Origin: Heracleum sosnowskyi
Lineage: Eukaryota; Streptophyta; Magnoliopsida; Apiales; Apiaceae
Length of the DNA stretch: 64,000 bases
Direction of reading: 5' to 3'
Assembly: GCA_030848705.1 (NCBI GenBank)
Contig: CM061245.1
Span: forward strand, 60,786,006-60,850,005
This document shows positions 51,201-62,613 of the stretch, in pieces. The notes beneath the pieces were generated by a model. That model was not told the DNA's origin. It searched no databases and worked only from the letters and a program-made list of their open reading frames with translations. The translations under genes and the position numbers were made by a program. Each line of letters begins with the position of its first letter. Positions within the stretch are counted from its first letter, which is position 1.

Positions 51201-54200
51201 CACAAAATGGCCCGCTACTATTTGTCCCCATTTTCCTAGTATAGCTCCCTTTAGAGGTAAACGTAATCGGGCGTCCCCTGGTATCTGCTACGATTCAGGC
51301 ACGGACATCCCCAAATGAACTTTTCTGCAATTCTATAAACCCATAGGGTGAAACTACGAGAAAATATCCACAAAATGGCCCTCTTCAATTTTCCCCATTT
51401 TCCTTGGATAGCTCCCTTTAGAGGTAAACGTAATCGGGCGTCCCTGGTATCTGCTACGATTCAGGCACGGACAGCCCCAAATGAACTTTTCTGCAATTCT
51501 ATAAACCCATAGGGTGAAACTACGAGAAAATATCACAAAATGGGCGGCTTCAATTTTTCCCCATTTTCCTTGTATAGCTCCCTTTAGAGGTAAACGTAAT
51601 CGGGCATCCCCTGGTATCTGCTACGATTCAGGCACGGACAGCCCCAAATGAACTTTTCTGCAATTCTATAAATCCATAGGGTGAAACTACGAGAAAATAT
51701 CCACAAAATGGTCGGCTTCAATTTTTCCCCATTTTCCTAGTATAGCTCCCTTTAGAGGTAAACGTAATCGGGCATCCCCAGGTATCTGCTACGATTCAGG
51801 CACGGACAGCCCCAAATGAACTTTTCTGCAATTCTATAAACCCATAGGGTGAAACTACGAGAAAATATCCACAAAATGGCCCGCTTCGATTTTTCCCCAT
51901 TTTCCTTGTATACCTCCCTTTAGAGGCAAACGTAATCGGGCGTCCCCTGGTATCTGCTACGATTCAGGCACGGACAGCCCCAAATGAACTTTTCTGCAAT
52001 TCTATAAACCCATATGGTCAAACTACGAGAAAATATCCACAAAATGGCCCGCTTCAATTTGTCCCCATTTTCCTAGTATAGCTCCTTTTAGAGGTAAACG
52101 TAATCGGGCGTCCCCTGGTATCTGCTACGATTCAGGCACGGACAGCCCCAAATGAACTTTTCTGCAATTCTATAAACCCATAGGGTAAAACTACGAGAAA
52201 ATATCCACAAAATGGCCCTCTTCAATTTTTCCCCATTTTCCTTGGATAGCTCCCTTTAGAGGTAAACGTAATCGGGCGTCCCTGGTATCTGCTACGATTC
52301 AGGCACGGACAGCCCCAAATGAAATTTTCTGCAATTCTATAAACCCATAAGGTGAAACTACGAGAAAATATCCACAAAATGGCCCGCTTCGATTTTTCCC
52401 CATTTTCCTTGTATAGCTCCCTTTAGAGGTAAACGTAATCGGGCATCCCCTGGTATCTGCTACGATTCAGGCACGGACAACCCCAAATGAACTTTTCTGC
52501 AATTCTATAAATCCATAGGGTGAAACTACGAGAAAATATCCACAAAATGGTCGGCTTCAATTTTTCCCCATTTTCCTAGTATAGCTCCCTTTAGAGGTAA
52601 ACGTAATCGGGCGTCCCCTGGTATCTGCTACGATTCAGGCACAGACAGCCCCAAATGAACTTTTCTGCAATTCTATAAACCCATAGGGTGAAACTACGAG
52701 AAAATATCCACAAAATGGTCGGCTTCAATTTTTCCCCAATTTCCTAGTATAGCTCCCTTTAGAGGTAAACGTAATCGGGCGTCCCCTGGTATCTGCTACG
52801 ATTCAGGCACAGACAGCCCCAAATGAACTTTTCTGCAATTCTATAAACCCATAGGGTGAAACTACGAGAAAATATCCACAAAATGGTCGGCTTCAATTTT
52901 TCCCCATTTTCCTAGTATAGCTCCCTTTAGAGGTAAACGTAATCGGGCATCCCCTGGTATCTGCTACGATTCAGGCACGGACAGCCCCAAATGAACTTTT
53001 CTGCAATTCTATAAACCAATAGGGTGAAACTACGAGAAAATATCCACAAAATGGCCCGCTTCGATTTTTCCCCATTTTCCTTGTATACCTCCCTTTAGAG
53101 GCAAACGTAATCGGGCGTCCCCTGGTATCTGCTACGATTCAGGCACGGACAGCCCCAAATGAACTTTTCGTCAATTCTATAAACCGATAGGGTAAAACTA
53201 CGAGAAAATATCCACAAAATGGCCCGCTACTATTTGTCCCCATTTTCCTAGTATAGCTCCCTTTAGAGGTAAACGTAATCGGGCGTCCCCTGGTATCTGC
53301 TACGATTCAGGCACGGACAGCCCCAAATGAAATTTTCTGCAATTCTATAAACCCATAAGGTGAAACTACGAGAAAATATCCACAAAATGGCCCGCTTCGA
53401 TTTTTCCCCATTTTCCTTATATACCTCCCTTTATTAGAGGTAAACGTAATCGGGTGTCCCCTGATATCTGCTACGATTCAGGCACGGACAGCCCCAAATG
53501 AACTTTTCTGCAATTCTATAAACCCATAGGGTAAAACTACGAGAAAATATCCACAAAATGGCCCGCTTCAATTTGTCCCCATTTTCCTAGTATAGCTCCC
53601 TTTAGAGGTAAACGTAATCGGGTGTCCCCTGGTATCTGCTACGATTCAGGCACGGACAGCCCCAAATGAACTTTTCTGCAATTCTATAAACCCATAAGGT
53701 GAAACTACGAGAAAATATCCACAAAATGGCCCTCTTCGATTTTTCCCCATTTTCCTTGTATAGCTCCCTTTAGAGGTAAACGGAATCGGGCGTCCCCTGG
53801 TATCTGCTACGATTCAGGCACGGACAGCCCCAAATGAACTTTTCTGCAATTCTATAAACCCATAGGGTGAAACTACGAGAAAATATCCACAAGATGGCCC
53901 GCTTCGATTTTTCCCCATTTTCCTTGTATACCTCCCTTTAGAGGTAAACGTAATCGGGCGTCCCCTGGTATCTGCTACGATTCAGGCACGGACAGCCCCA
54001 AATGAACTTTTCGTCAATTCTATAAACCCATAGGGTAAAACTACGAGAAAATATCCACAAAATGGCCCGCTACTATTTGTCCCCATTTTCCTAGTATAGC
54101 TCCCTTTAGAGGTAAACGTAATCGGGCGTCCCCTGGTATCTGCTACGATTCAGGCACGGACATCCCCAAATGAACTTTTCTGCAATTCTATAAACCCATA

Positions 54201-57200
54201 GGGTGAAACTACGAGAAAATATCCACAAAATGGCCCTCTTCAATTTTCCCCATTTTCCTTGGATAGCTCCCTTTAGAGGTAAACGTAATCGGGCGTCCCT
54301 GGTATCTGCTACGATTCAGGCACGGACAGCCCCAAATGAACTTTTCTGCAATTCTATAAACCCATAGGGTGAAACTACGAGAAAATATCACAAAATGGGC
54401 GGCTTCAATTTTTCCCCATTTTCCTTGTATAGCTCCCTTTAGAGGTAAACGTAATCGGGCATCCCCTGGTATCTGCTACGATTCAGGCACGGACAGCCCC
54501 AAATGAACTTTTCTGCAATTCTATAAATCCATAGGGTGAAACTACGAGAAAATATCCACAAAATGGTCGGCTTCAATTTTTCCCCATTTTCCTAGTATAG
54601 CTCCCTTTAGAGGTAAACGTAATCGGGCATCCCCAGGTATCTGCTACGATTCAGGCACGGACAGCCCCAAATGAACTTTTCTGCAATTCTATAAACCCAT
54701 AGGGTGAAACTACGAGAAAATATCCACAAAATGGCCCGCTTCGATTTTTCCCCATTTTCCTTGTATACCTCCCTTTAGAGGCAAACGTAATCGGGCGTCC
54801 CCTGGTATCTGCTACGATTCAGGCACGGACAGCCCCAAATGAACTTTTCGTCAATTCTATAAACCCATAGGGTAAAACTACGAGAAAATATCCACAAAAT
54901 GGCCCGCTACTATTTGTCCCCATTTTCCTAGTATAGCTCCCTTTAGAGGTAAACGTAATCGGGCGTCCCCTGGTATCTGCTACGATTCAGGCACGGACAG
55001 CCCCAAATGAACTTTTCTGCAATTCTATAAACCCATAAGGTGAAACTACGAGAAAATATCCACAAAATGGCCCGCTTCGATTTTTCCCCATTTTCCTTGT
55101 ATACCTCCCTTTATTAGAGGTAAACGTAATCGGGCGTCCCCTGATATCTGCTACGATTCAGGCACGGACAGCCCCAAATGAACTTTTCTGCAATTCTATA
55201 AACCCATAGGGTAAAACTACGAGAAAATATCCACAAAATGGCCCGCTTCAATTCGTCCCCATTTTCCTAGTATAGCTCCCTTTAGAGGTAAACGTAATCG
55301 GGTGTCCCCTGGTATCTGCTACGATTCAGGCACGGACAGCCCCAAATGAACTTTTCTGCAATTCTATAAACCCATAAGGTGAAACTACGAGAAAATATCC
55401 ACAAAATGGCCCTCTTCGATTTTTCCCCATTTTCCTTGTATAGCTCCCTTTAGAGGTAAACGGAATCGGGCGTCCCCTGGTATCTGCTACGATTCAGGCA
55501 CGGACAGCCCCAAATGAACTTTTCTGCAATTCTATAAACCCATATGGTGAAACTACGAGAAAATATCCACAAAATGGCCCGCTTCAATTTGTCCCCATTT
55601 TCCTAGTATAGCTCCTTTTAGAGGTAAACGTAATCGGGCGTCCCCTGGTATCTGCTACGATTCAGGCACGGACAGCCCCAAATGAACTTTTCTGCAATTC
55701 TATAAACCCATAGGGTAAAACTACGAGAAAATATCCACAAAATGGCCCTCTTCAATTTTTCCCCATTTTCCTTGGATAGCTCCCTTTAGAGGTAAACGTA
55801 ATCGGGCGTCCCTGGTATCTGCTACGATTCAGGCACGGACAGCCCCAAATGAACTTTTCTGCAATTCTATAAACCCATAGGGTGAAACTACGAGAAAATA
55901 TCACAAAATGGGCGGCTTCAATTTTTCCCCATTTTCCTTGTATAGCTCCCTTTAGAGGTAAACGTAATCGGGCATCCCCTGGTATCTGCTACGATTCAGG
56001 CACGGACAACCCCAAATGAACTTTTCTGCAATTCTATAAATCCATAGGGTGAAACTACGAGAAAATATCCACAAAATGGTCGGCTTCAATTTTTCCCCAT
56101 TTTCCTAGTATAGCTCCCTTTAGAGGTAAACGTAATCGGGCGTCCCCTGGTATCTGCTACGATTCAGGCACAGACAGCCCCAAATGAACTTTTCTGCAAT
56201 TCTATAAACCCATAGGGTGAAACTACGAGAAAATATCCACAAAATGGTCGGCTTCAATTTTTCCCCAATTTCCTAGTATAGCTCCCTTTAGAGGTAAACG
56301 TAATCGGGCGTCCCCTGGTATCTGCTACGATTCAGGCACAGACAGCCCCAAATGAACTTTTCTGCAATTCTATAAACCCATAGGGTGAAACTACGAGAAA
56401 ATATCCACAAAATGGTCGGCTTCAATTTTTCCCCATTTTCCTAGTATAGCTCCCTTTAGAGGTAAACGTAATCGGGCATCCCCTGGTATCTGCTACGATT
56501 CAGGCACGGACAGCCCCAAATGAACTTTTCTGCAATTCTATAAACCCATAGGGTGAAACTACGAGAAAATATCCACAAAATGGCCCGCTTCGATTTTTCC
56601 CCATTTTCCTTTTATACCTCCCTTTAGAGGCAAACGTAATCGGGCGTCCCCTGGTATCTGCTACGATTCAGGCACGGACAGCCCCAAATGAACTTTTCGT
56701 CAATTCTATAAACCCATAGGGTAAAACTACGAGAAAATATCCACAAAATGGCCCGCTACTATTTGTCCCCATTTTCCTAGTATAGCTCCCTTTAGAGGTA
56801 AACGTAATCGGGCGTCCCCTGGTATCTGCTACGATTCAGGCACGGACAGCCCCAAATGAAATTTTCTGCAATTCTATAAACCCATAAGGTGAAACTACGA
56901 GAAAATATCCACAAAATGGCCCGCTTCGATTTTTCCCCATTTTCCTTGTATACCTCCCTTTATTAGAGGTAAACGTAATCGGGTGTCCCCTGATATCTGC
57001 TACGATTCAGGCACGGACAGCCCCAAATGAACTTTTCTGCAATTCTATAAACCCATAGGGTAAAACTACGAGAAAATATCCACAAAATGGCCCGCTTCAA
57101 TTTGTCCCCATTTTCCTAGTATAGCTCCCTTTAGAGGTAAACGTAATCGGGTGTCCCCTGGTATCTGCTACGATTCAGGCACGGACAGCCCCAAATGAAC

Positions 57201-57724
57201 TTTTCTGCAATTCTATAAACCCATAAGGTGAAACTACGAGAAAATATCCACAAAATGGCCCTCTTCGATTTTTCCCCATTTTCCTTGTATAGCTCCCTTT
57301 AGAGGTAAACGGAATCGGGCGTCCCCTGGTATCTGCTACGATTCAGGCACGGACAGCCCCAAATGAACTTTTCTGCAATTCTATAAACCCATAGGGTGAA
57401 ACTACGAGAAAATATCCACAAAATGGCCCGCTTCGATTTTTCCCCATTTTCCTTGTATACCTCCCTTTAGAGGTAAACGTAATCGGGCGTCCCCTGGTAT
57501 CTGCTACGATTCAGGCACGGACAGCCCCAAATGAACTTTTCGTCAATTCTATAAACCCATAGGGTAAAACTACGAGAAAATATCCACAAAATGGCCCGCT
57601 ACTATTTGTCCCCATTTTCCTAGTATAGCTCCCTTTAGAGGTAAACGTAATCGGGCGTCCCCTGGTATCTGCTACGATTCAGGCACGGACATCCCCAAAT
57701 GAACTTTTCTGCAATTCTATAAAC
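47880..57724 (-). repeat. 38-monomer duplication, offset 6,384 bp (dispersed pair)
   Basis: Sequence at about 47,880-51,340 recurs at 54,264-57,724. Markers at 6,384 bp: CCCCAGGTATC at 48,247 and 54,631; CGTCAATTC at 48,465 and 54,849, 50,314 and 56,698, 51,157 and 57,541; ATGGGCGGC at 48,011 and 54,395, 49,524 and 55,908. The copies are about 3.46 kb long and separated by about 2.9 kb that is itself mainly a copy (next entry). Only small differences were noticed, for example TTGTATACC versus TTTTATACC near 56,611. Confidence 0.85.
49540..54845 (-). repeat. Duplication pair with offset 2,855 bp
   Basis: About 49,540-51,990 matches 52,395-54,845. Markers at 2,855 bp: GACAACCCC at 49,621 and 52,476; CGTCAATTC at 50,314 and 53,169 and at 51,157 and 54,012; ATGGGCGGC at 51,540 and 54,395; CCCCAGGTATC at 51,776 and 54,631. 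The copies are separated by about 400 bp (51,990-52,395), in which a CATATGGTCAAAC join is found. The three-way identity with the 6,384-bp pair shows successive overlapping duplications. Confidence 0.85.
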
Positions 57725-60700
57725 CCATAAGGTGAAACTACGAGAAAATATCCACAAAATGGCCCGCTTCAATTTGTCCCCATTTTCCTAGTATAGCTCC
57801 CTTTAGAGGTAAACGTAATCGGGTGTCCCCTGGTATTTGCTACGATTCAGGCACGGACAGCCCCAAATGAACTTTTCTGCAATTCTATAAACCCATAAGG
57901 TGAAACTACGAGAAAATATCCACAAAATGGCCCTCTTCGATTTTTCCCCATTTTCCTTGTATAGCTCCCTTTAGAGGTAAACGGAATCGGGCGTCCCCTG
58001 GTATCTGCTACGATTCAGGCACGGACAGCCCCAAATGAACTTTTCTGCAATTCTATAAACCCATATGGTGAAACTACGAGAAAATATCCACAAAATGGCC
58101 CGCTTCAATTTGTCCCCATTTTCCTAGTATAGCTCCTTTTAGAGGTAAACGTAATCGGGCGTCCCCTGGTATCTGCTACGATTCAGGCACGGACAGCCCC
58201 AAATGAACTTTTCTGCAATTCTATAAACCCATAGGGTGAAACTACGAGAAAATATCACAAAATGGGCGGCTTCAATTTTTCCCCATTTTCCTTGTATAGC
58301 TCCCTTTAGAGGTAAACGTAATCGGGCATCCCCTGGTATCTGCTACGATTCAGGCACGGACAGCCCCAAATGAACTTTTCTGCAATTCTATAAATCTATA
58401 GGGTGAAACTACGAGAAAATATCCACAAAATGGTCGGCTTCAATTTTTCCCCATTTTCCTAGTATAGCTCCCTTTAGAGGTAAACGTAATCGGGCATCCC
58501 CAGGTATCTGCTACGATTCAGGCACGGACAGCCCCAAATGAACTTTTCTGCAATTCTATAAACCCATAGGGTGAAACTACGAGAAAATATCCACAAAATG
58601 GCCCGCTTCGATTTTTCCCCATTTTCCTTGTATACCTCCCTTTAGAGGCAAACGTAATCGGGCGTGCCCTGGTATCTGCTACGATTCAGGCACGGACAGC
58701 CCCAAATGAACTTTTCGTCAATTCTATAAACCCATAGGGTAAAACTACGAGAAAATATCCACAAAATGGCCCGCTACTATTTGTCCCCATTTTCCTAGTA
58801 TAGCTCCCTTTAGAGGTAAACGTAATCGGGCGTCCCCTGGTATCTGCTACGATTCAGGCACGGACAGCCCCAAATGAACTTTTCTGCAATTCTATAAACC
58901 CATAAGGTGAAACTACGAGAAAATATCCACAAAATGGCCCGCTTCGATTTTTCCCCATTTTCCTTGTATACCTCCCTTTATTAGAGGTAAACGTAATCGG
59001 GCGTCCCCTGATATCTGCTACGATTCAGGCACGGACAGCCCCAAATGAACTTTTCTGCAATTCTATAAACCCATAGGGTAAAACTACGAGAAAATATCCA
59101 CAAAATGGCCCGCTTCAATTTGTCCCCATTTTCCTAGTATAGCTCCCTTTAGAGGTAAACGTAATCGGGTGTCCCCTGGTATCTGCTACGATTCAGGCAC
59201 GGACAGCCCCAAATGAACTTTTCTGCAATTCTATAAACCCATAAGGTGAAACTACGAGAAAATATCCACAAAATGGCCCTCTTCGATTTTTCCCCATTTT
59301 CCTTGTATAGCTCCCTTTAGAGGTAAACGGAATCGGGCGTCCCCTGGTATCTGCTACGATTCAGGCACGGACAGCCCCAAATGAACTTTTCTGCAATTCT
59401 ATAAACCCATATGGTGAAACTACGAGAAAATATCCACAAAATGGCCCGCTTCAATTTGTCCCCATTTTCCTAGTATAGCTCCTTTTAGAGGTAAACGTAA
59501 TCGGGCGTCCCCTGGTATCTGCTACGATTCAGGCACGGACAGCCCCAAATGAACTTTTCTGCAATTCTATAAACCCATAGGGTAAAACTACGAGAAAATA
59601 TCCACAAAATGGCCCTCTTCAATTTTTCCCCATTTTCCTTGGATAGCTCCCTTTAGAGGTAAACGTAATCGGGCGTCCCTGGTATCTGCTACGATTCAGG
59701 CACGGACAGCCCCAAATGAACTTTTCTGCAATTCTATAAACCCATAGGGTGAAACTACGAGAAAATATCACAAAATGGGCGGCTTCAATTTTTCCCCATT
59801 TTCCTTGTATAGCTCCCTTTAGAGGTAAACGTAATCGGGCATCCCCTGGTATCTGCTACGATTCAGGCACGGACAACCCCAAATGAACTTTTCTGCAATT
59901 CTATAAATCCATAGGGTGAAACTACGAGAAAATATCCACAAAATGGTCGGCTTCAATTTTTCCCCATTTTCCTAGTATAGCTCCCTTTAGAGGTAAACGT
60001 AATCGGGCGTCCCCTGGTATCTGCTACGATTCAGGCACAGACAGCCCCAAATGAACTTTTCTGCAATTCTATAAACCCATAGGGTGAAACTACGAGAAAA
60101 TATCCACAAAATGGTCGGCTTCAATTTTTCCCCAATTTCCTAGTATAGCTCCCTTTAGAGGTAAACGTAATCGGGCGTCCCCTGGTATCTGCTACGATTC
60201 AGGCACAGACAGCCCCAAATGAACTTTTCTGCAATTCTATAAACCCATAGGGTGAAACTACGAGAAAATATCCACAAAATGGTCGGCTTCAATTTTTCCC
60301 CATTTTCCTAGTATAGCTCCCTTTAGAGGTAAACGTAATCGGGCATCCCCTGGTATCTGCTACGATTCAGGCACGGACAGCCCCAAATGAACTTTTCTGC
60401 AATTCTATAAACCCATAGGGTGAAACTACGAGAAAATATCCACAAAATGGCCCGCTTCGATTTTTCCCCATTTTCCTTGTATACCTCCCTTTAGAGGCCA
60501 ACGTAATCGGGCGTCCCCTGGTATCTGCTACGATTCAGGCACGGACAGCCCCAAATGAACTTTTCGTCAATTCTATAAACCCATAGGGTAAAACTACGAG
60601 AAAATATCCACAAAATGGCCCGCTACTATTTGTCCCCATTTTCCTAGTATAGCTCCCTTTAGAGGTAAACGTAATCGGGCGTCCCCTGGTATCTGCTACG

Positions 60701-61127
60701 ATTCAGGCACGGACAGCCCCAAATGAAATTTTCTGCAATTCTATAAACCCATAAGGTGAAACTACGAGAAAATATCCACAAAATGGCCCGCTTCGATTTT
60801 TCCCCATTTTCCTTGTATACCTCCCTTTATTAGAGGTAAACGTAATCGGGTGTCCCCTGATATCTGCTACGATTCAGGCACGGACAGCCCCAAATGAACT
60901 TTTCTGCAATTCTATAAACCCATAGGGTAAAACTACGAGAAAATATCCACAAAATGGCCCGCTTCAATTTGTCCCCATTTTCCTAGTATAGCTCCCTTTA
61001 GAGGTAAACGTAATCGGGTGTCCCCTGGTATCTGCTACGATTCAGGCACGGACAGCCCCAAATGAACTTTTCTGCAATTCTATAAACCCATAAGGTGAAA
61101 CTACGAGAAAATATCCACAAAATGGCC
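54330..61127 (-). repeat. 23-monomer duplication, offset 3,867 bp
   Basis: About 54,330-57,260 matches 58,197-61,127. Markers at 3,867 bp: ATGGGCGGC at 54,395 and 58,262 and at 55,908 and 59,775; CCCCAGGTATC at 54,631 and 58,498; CGTCAATTC at 54,849 and 58,716 and at 56,698 and 60,565. The match ends where the second copy has an extra pair of monomers (60.8-61.4 kb). The intervening 57.26-58.19 kb contains the same monomer types in the usual order with some missing. Confidence 0.85.
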
Positions 61128-61440
61128 CGCTTCGATTTTTCCCCATTTTCCTTGTATACCTCCCTTTATTAGAGGTAAACGTAATCGGGCGTCCCCTGAT
61201 ATCTGCTACGATTCAGGCAGGGACAGCCCCAAATGAACTTTTCTGCAATTCTATAAACCCATAGGGTAAAACTACGAGAAAATATCCACAAAATGGCCCG
61301 CTTCAATTTGTCCCCATTTTCCTAGTATAGCTCCCTTTAGAGGTAAACGTAATCGGGTGTCCCCTGGTATCTGCTACGATTCAGGCACGGACAGCCCCAA
61401 ATGAACTTTTCTGCAATTCTATAAACCCATAAGGTGAAAC
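60760..61440 (-). repeat. Two-monomer (339-bp) tandem duplication within the HOR
   Basis: The pair TTATTAGAGG monomer (171 bp, because of a TTA insertion) plus CAATTTGTCC / GGGTGTCC monomer (168 bp) is present twice in a row: TTTATTAG at 60,826 and 61,165, offset 339. The second copy has GGGCGTCCCCTGATATC where the first has GGGTGTCCCCTGATATC, and a private CAGGCAGGGACAG at about 61,217. It expands one 11-monomer unit to 13. Confidence 0.85.
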
Positions 61441-62445
61441 TACGAGAAAATATCCACAAAATGGCCCTCTTCGATTTTTCCCCATTTTCCTTGTATAGCT
61501 CCCTTTAGAGGTAAACGGAATCGGGCGTCCCCTGGTATCTGCTACGATTCAGGCACGGACAGCCCCAAATGAACTTTTCTGCAATTCTATAAACCCATAT
61601 GGTGAAACTACGAGAAAATATCCACAAAATGGCCCGCTTCAATTTGTCCCCATTTTCCTAGTATAGCTCCTTTTAGAGGTAAACGTAATCGGGCGTCCCC
61701 TGGTATCTGCTACGATTCAGGCACGGACAGCCCCAAATGAACTTTTCTGCAATTCTATAAACCCATAGGGTAAAACTACGAGAAAATATCCACAAAATGG
61801 CCCTCTTCAATTTTTCCCCATTTTCCTTGGATAGCTCCCTTTAGAGGTAAACGTAATCGGGCGTCCCTGGTATCTGCTACGATTCAGGCACGGACAGCCC
61901 CAAATGAACTTTTCTGCAATTCTATAAACCCATAGGGTGAAACTACGAGAAAATATCACAAAATGGGCGGCTTCAATTTTTCCCCATTTTCCTTGTATAG
62001 CTCCCTTTAGAGGTAAACGTAATCGGGCATCCCCTGGTATCTGCTACGATTCAGGCACGGACAACCCCAAATGAACTTTTCTGCAATTCTATAAATCCAT
62101 AGGGTGAAACTACGAGAAAATATCCACAAAATGGTCGGCTTCAATTTTTCCCCATTTTCCTAGTATAGCTCCCTTTAGAGGTAAACGTAATCGGGCGTCC
62201 CCTGGTATCTGCTACGATTCAGGCACAGACAGCCCCAAATGAACTTTTCTGCAATTCTATAAACCCATAGGGTGAAACTACGAGAAAATATCCACAAAAT
62301 GGTCGGCTTCAATTTTTCCCCAATTTCCTAGTATAGCTCCCTTTAGAGGTAAACGTAATCGGGCGTCCCCTGGTATCTGCTACGATTCAGGCACAGACAG
62401 CCCCAAATGAACTTTTCTGCAATTCTATAAACCCATAGGGTGAAA

Positions 62446-62613
62446 CTACGAGAAAATATCCACAAAATGGTCGGCTTCAATTTTTCCCCATTTTCCTAGT
62501 ATAGCTCCCTTTAGAGGTAAACGTAATCGGGCATCCCCTGGTATCTGCTACGATTCAGGCACGGACAGCCCCAAATGAACTTTTCTGCAATTCTATAAAC
62601 CCATAGGGTGAAA
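62446..62613 (-). repeat. Exemplar inverted monomer, 168 bp
   Basis: One complete monomer of the right arm, phased to end with GGGTGAAA so that it corresponds to the forward exemplar. Again 168 bp. It is of the GGTCGGCTTCAA / CTAGTATAG / GGGCATCCCC subtype, one of the eleven monomer types of the right-end HOR. Aligning its reverse complement with the forward exemplar shows the same landmarks in the same order, confirming that the two arms are one family. Confidence 0.9.

Noticed and set aside
62438..62460. Telomere-type repeat or telobox
   Set aside because: ATAAACCCATAGGGT contains AAACCC and AGGG, which recall plant telomere units, but it occurs once per monomer and never as tandem TTTAGGG-like units.
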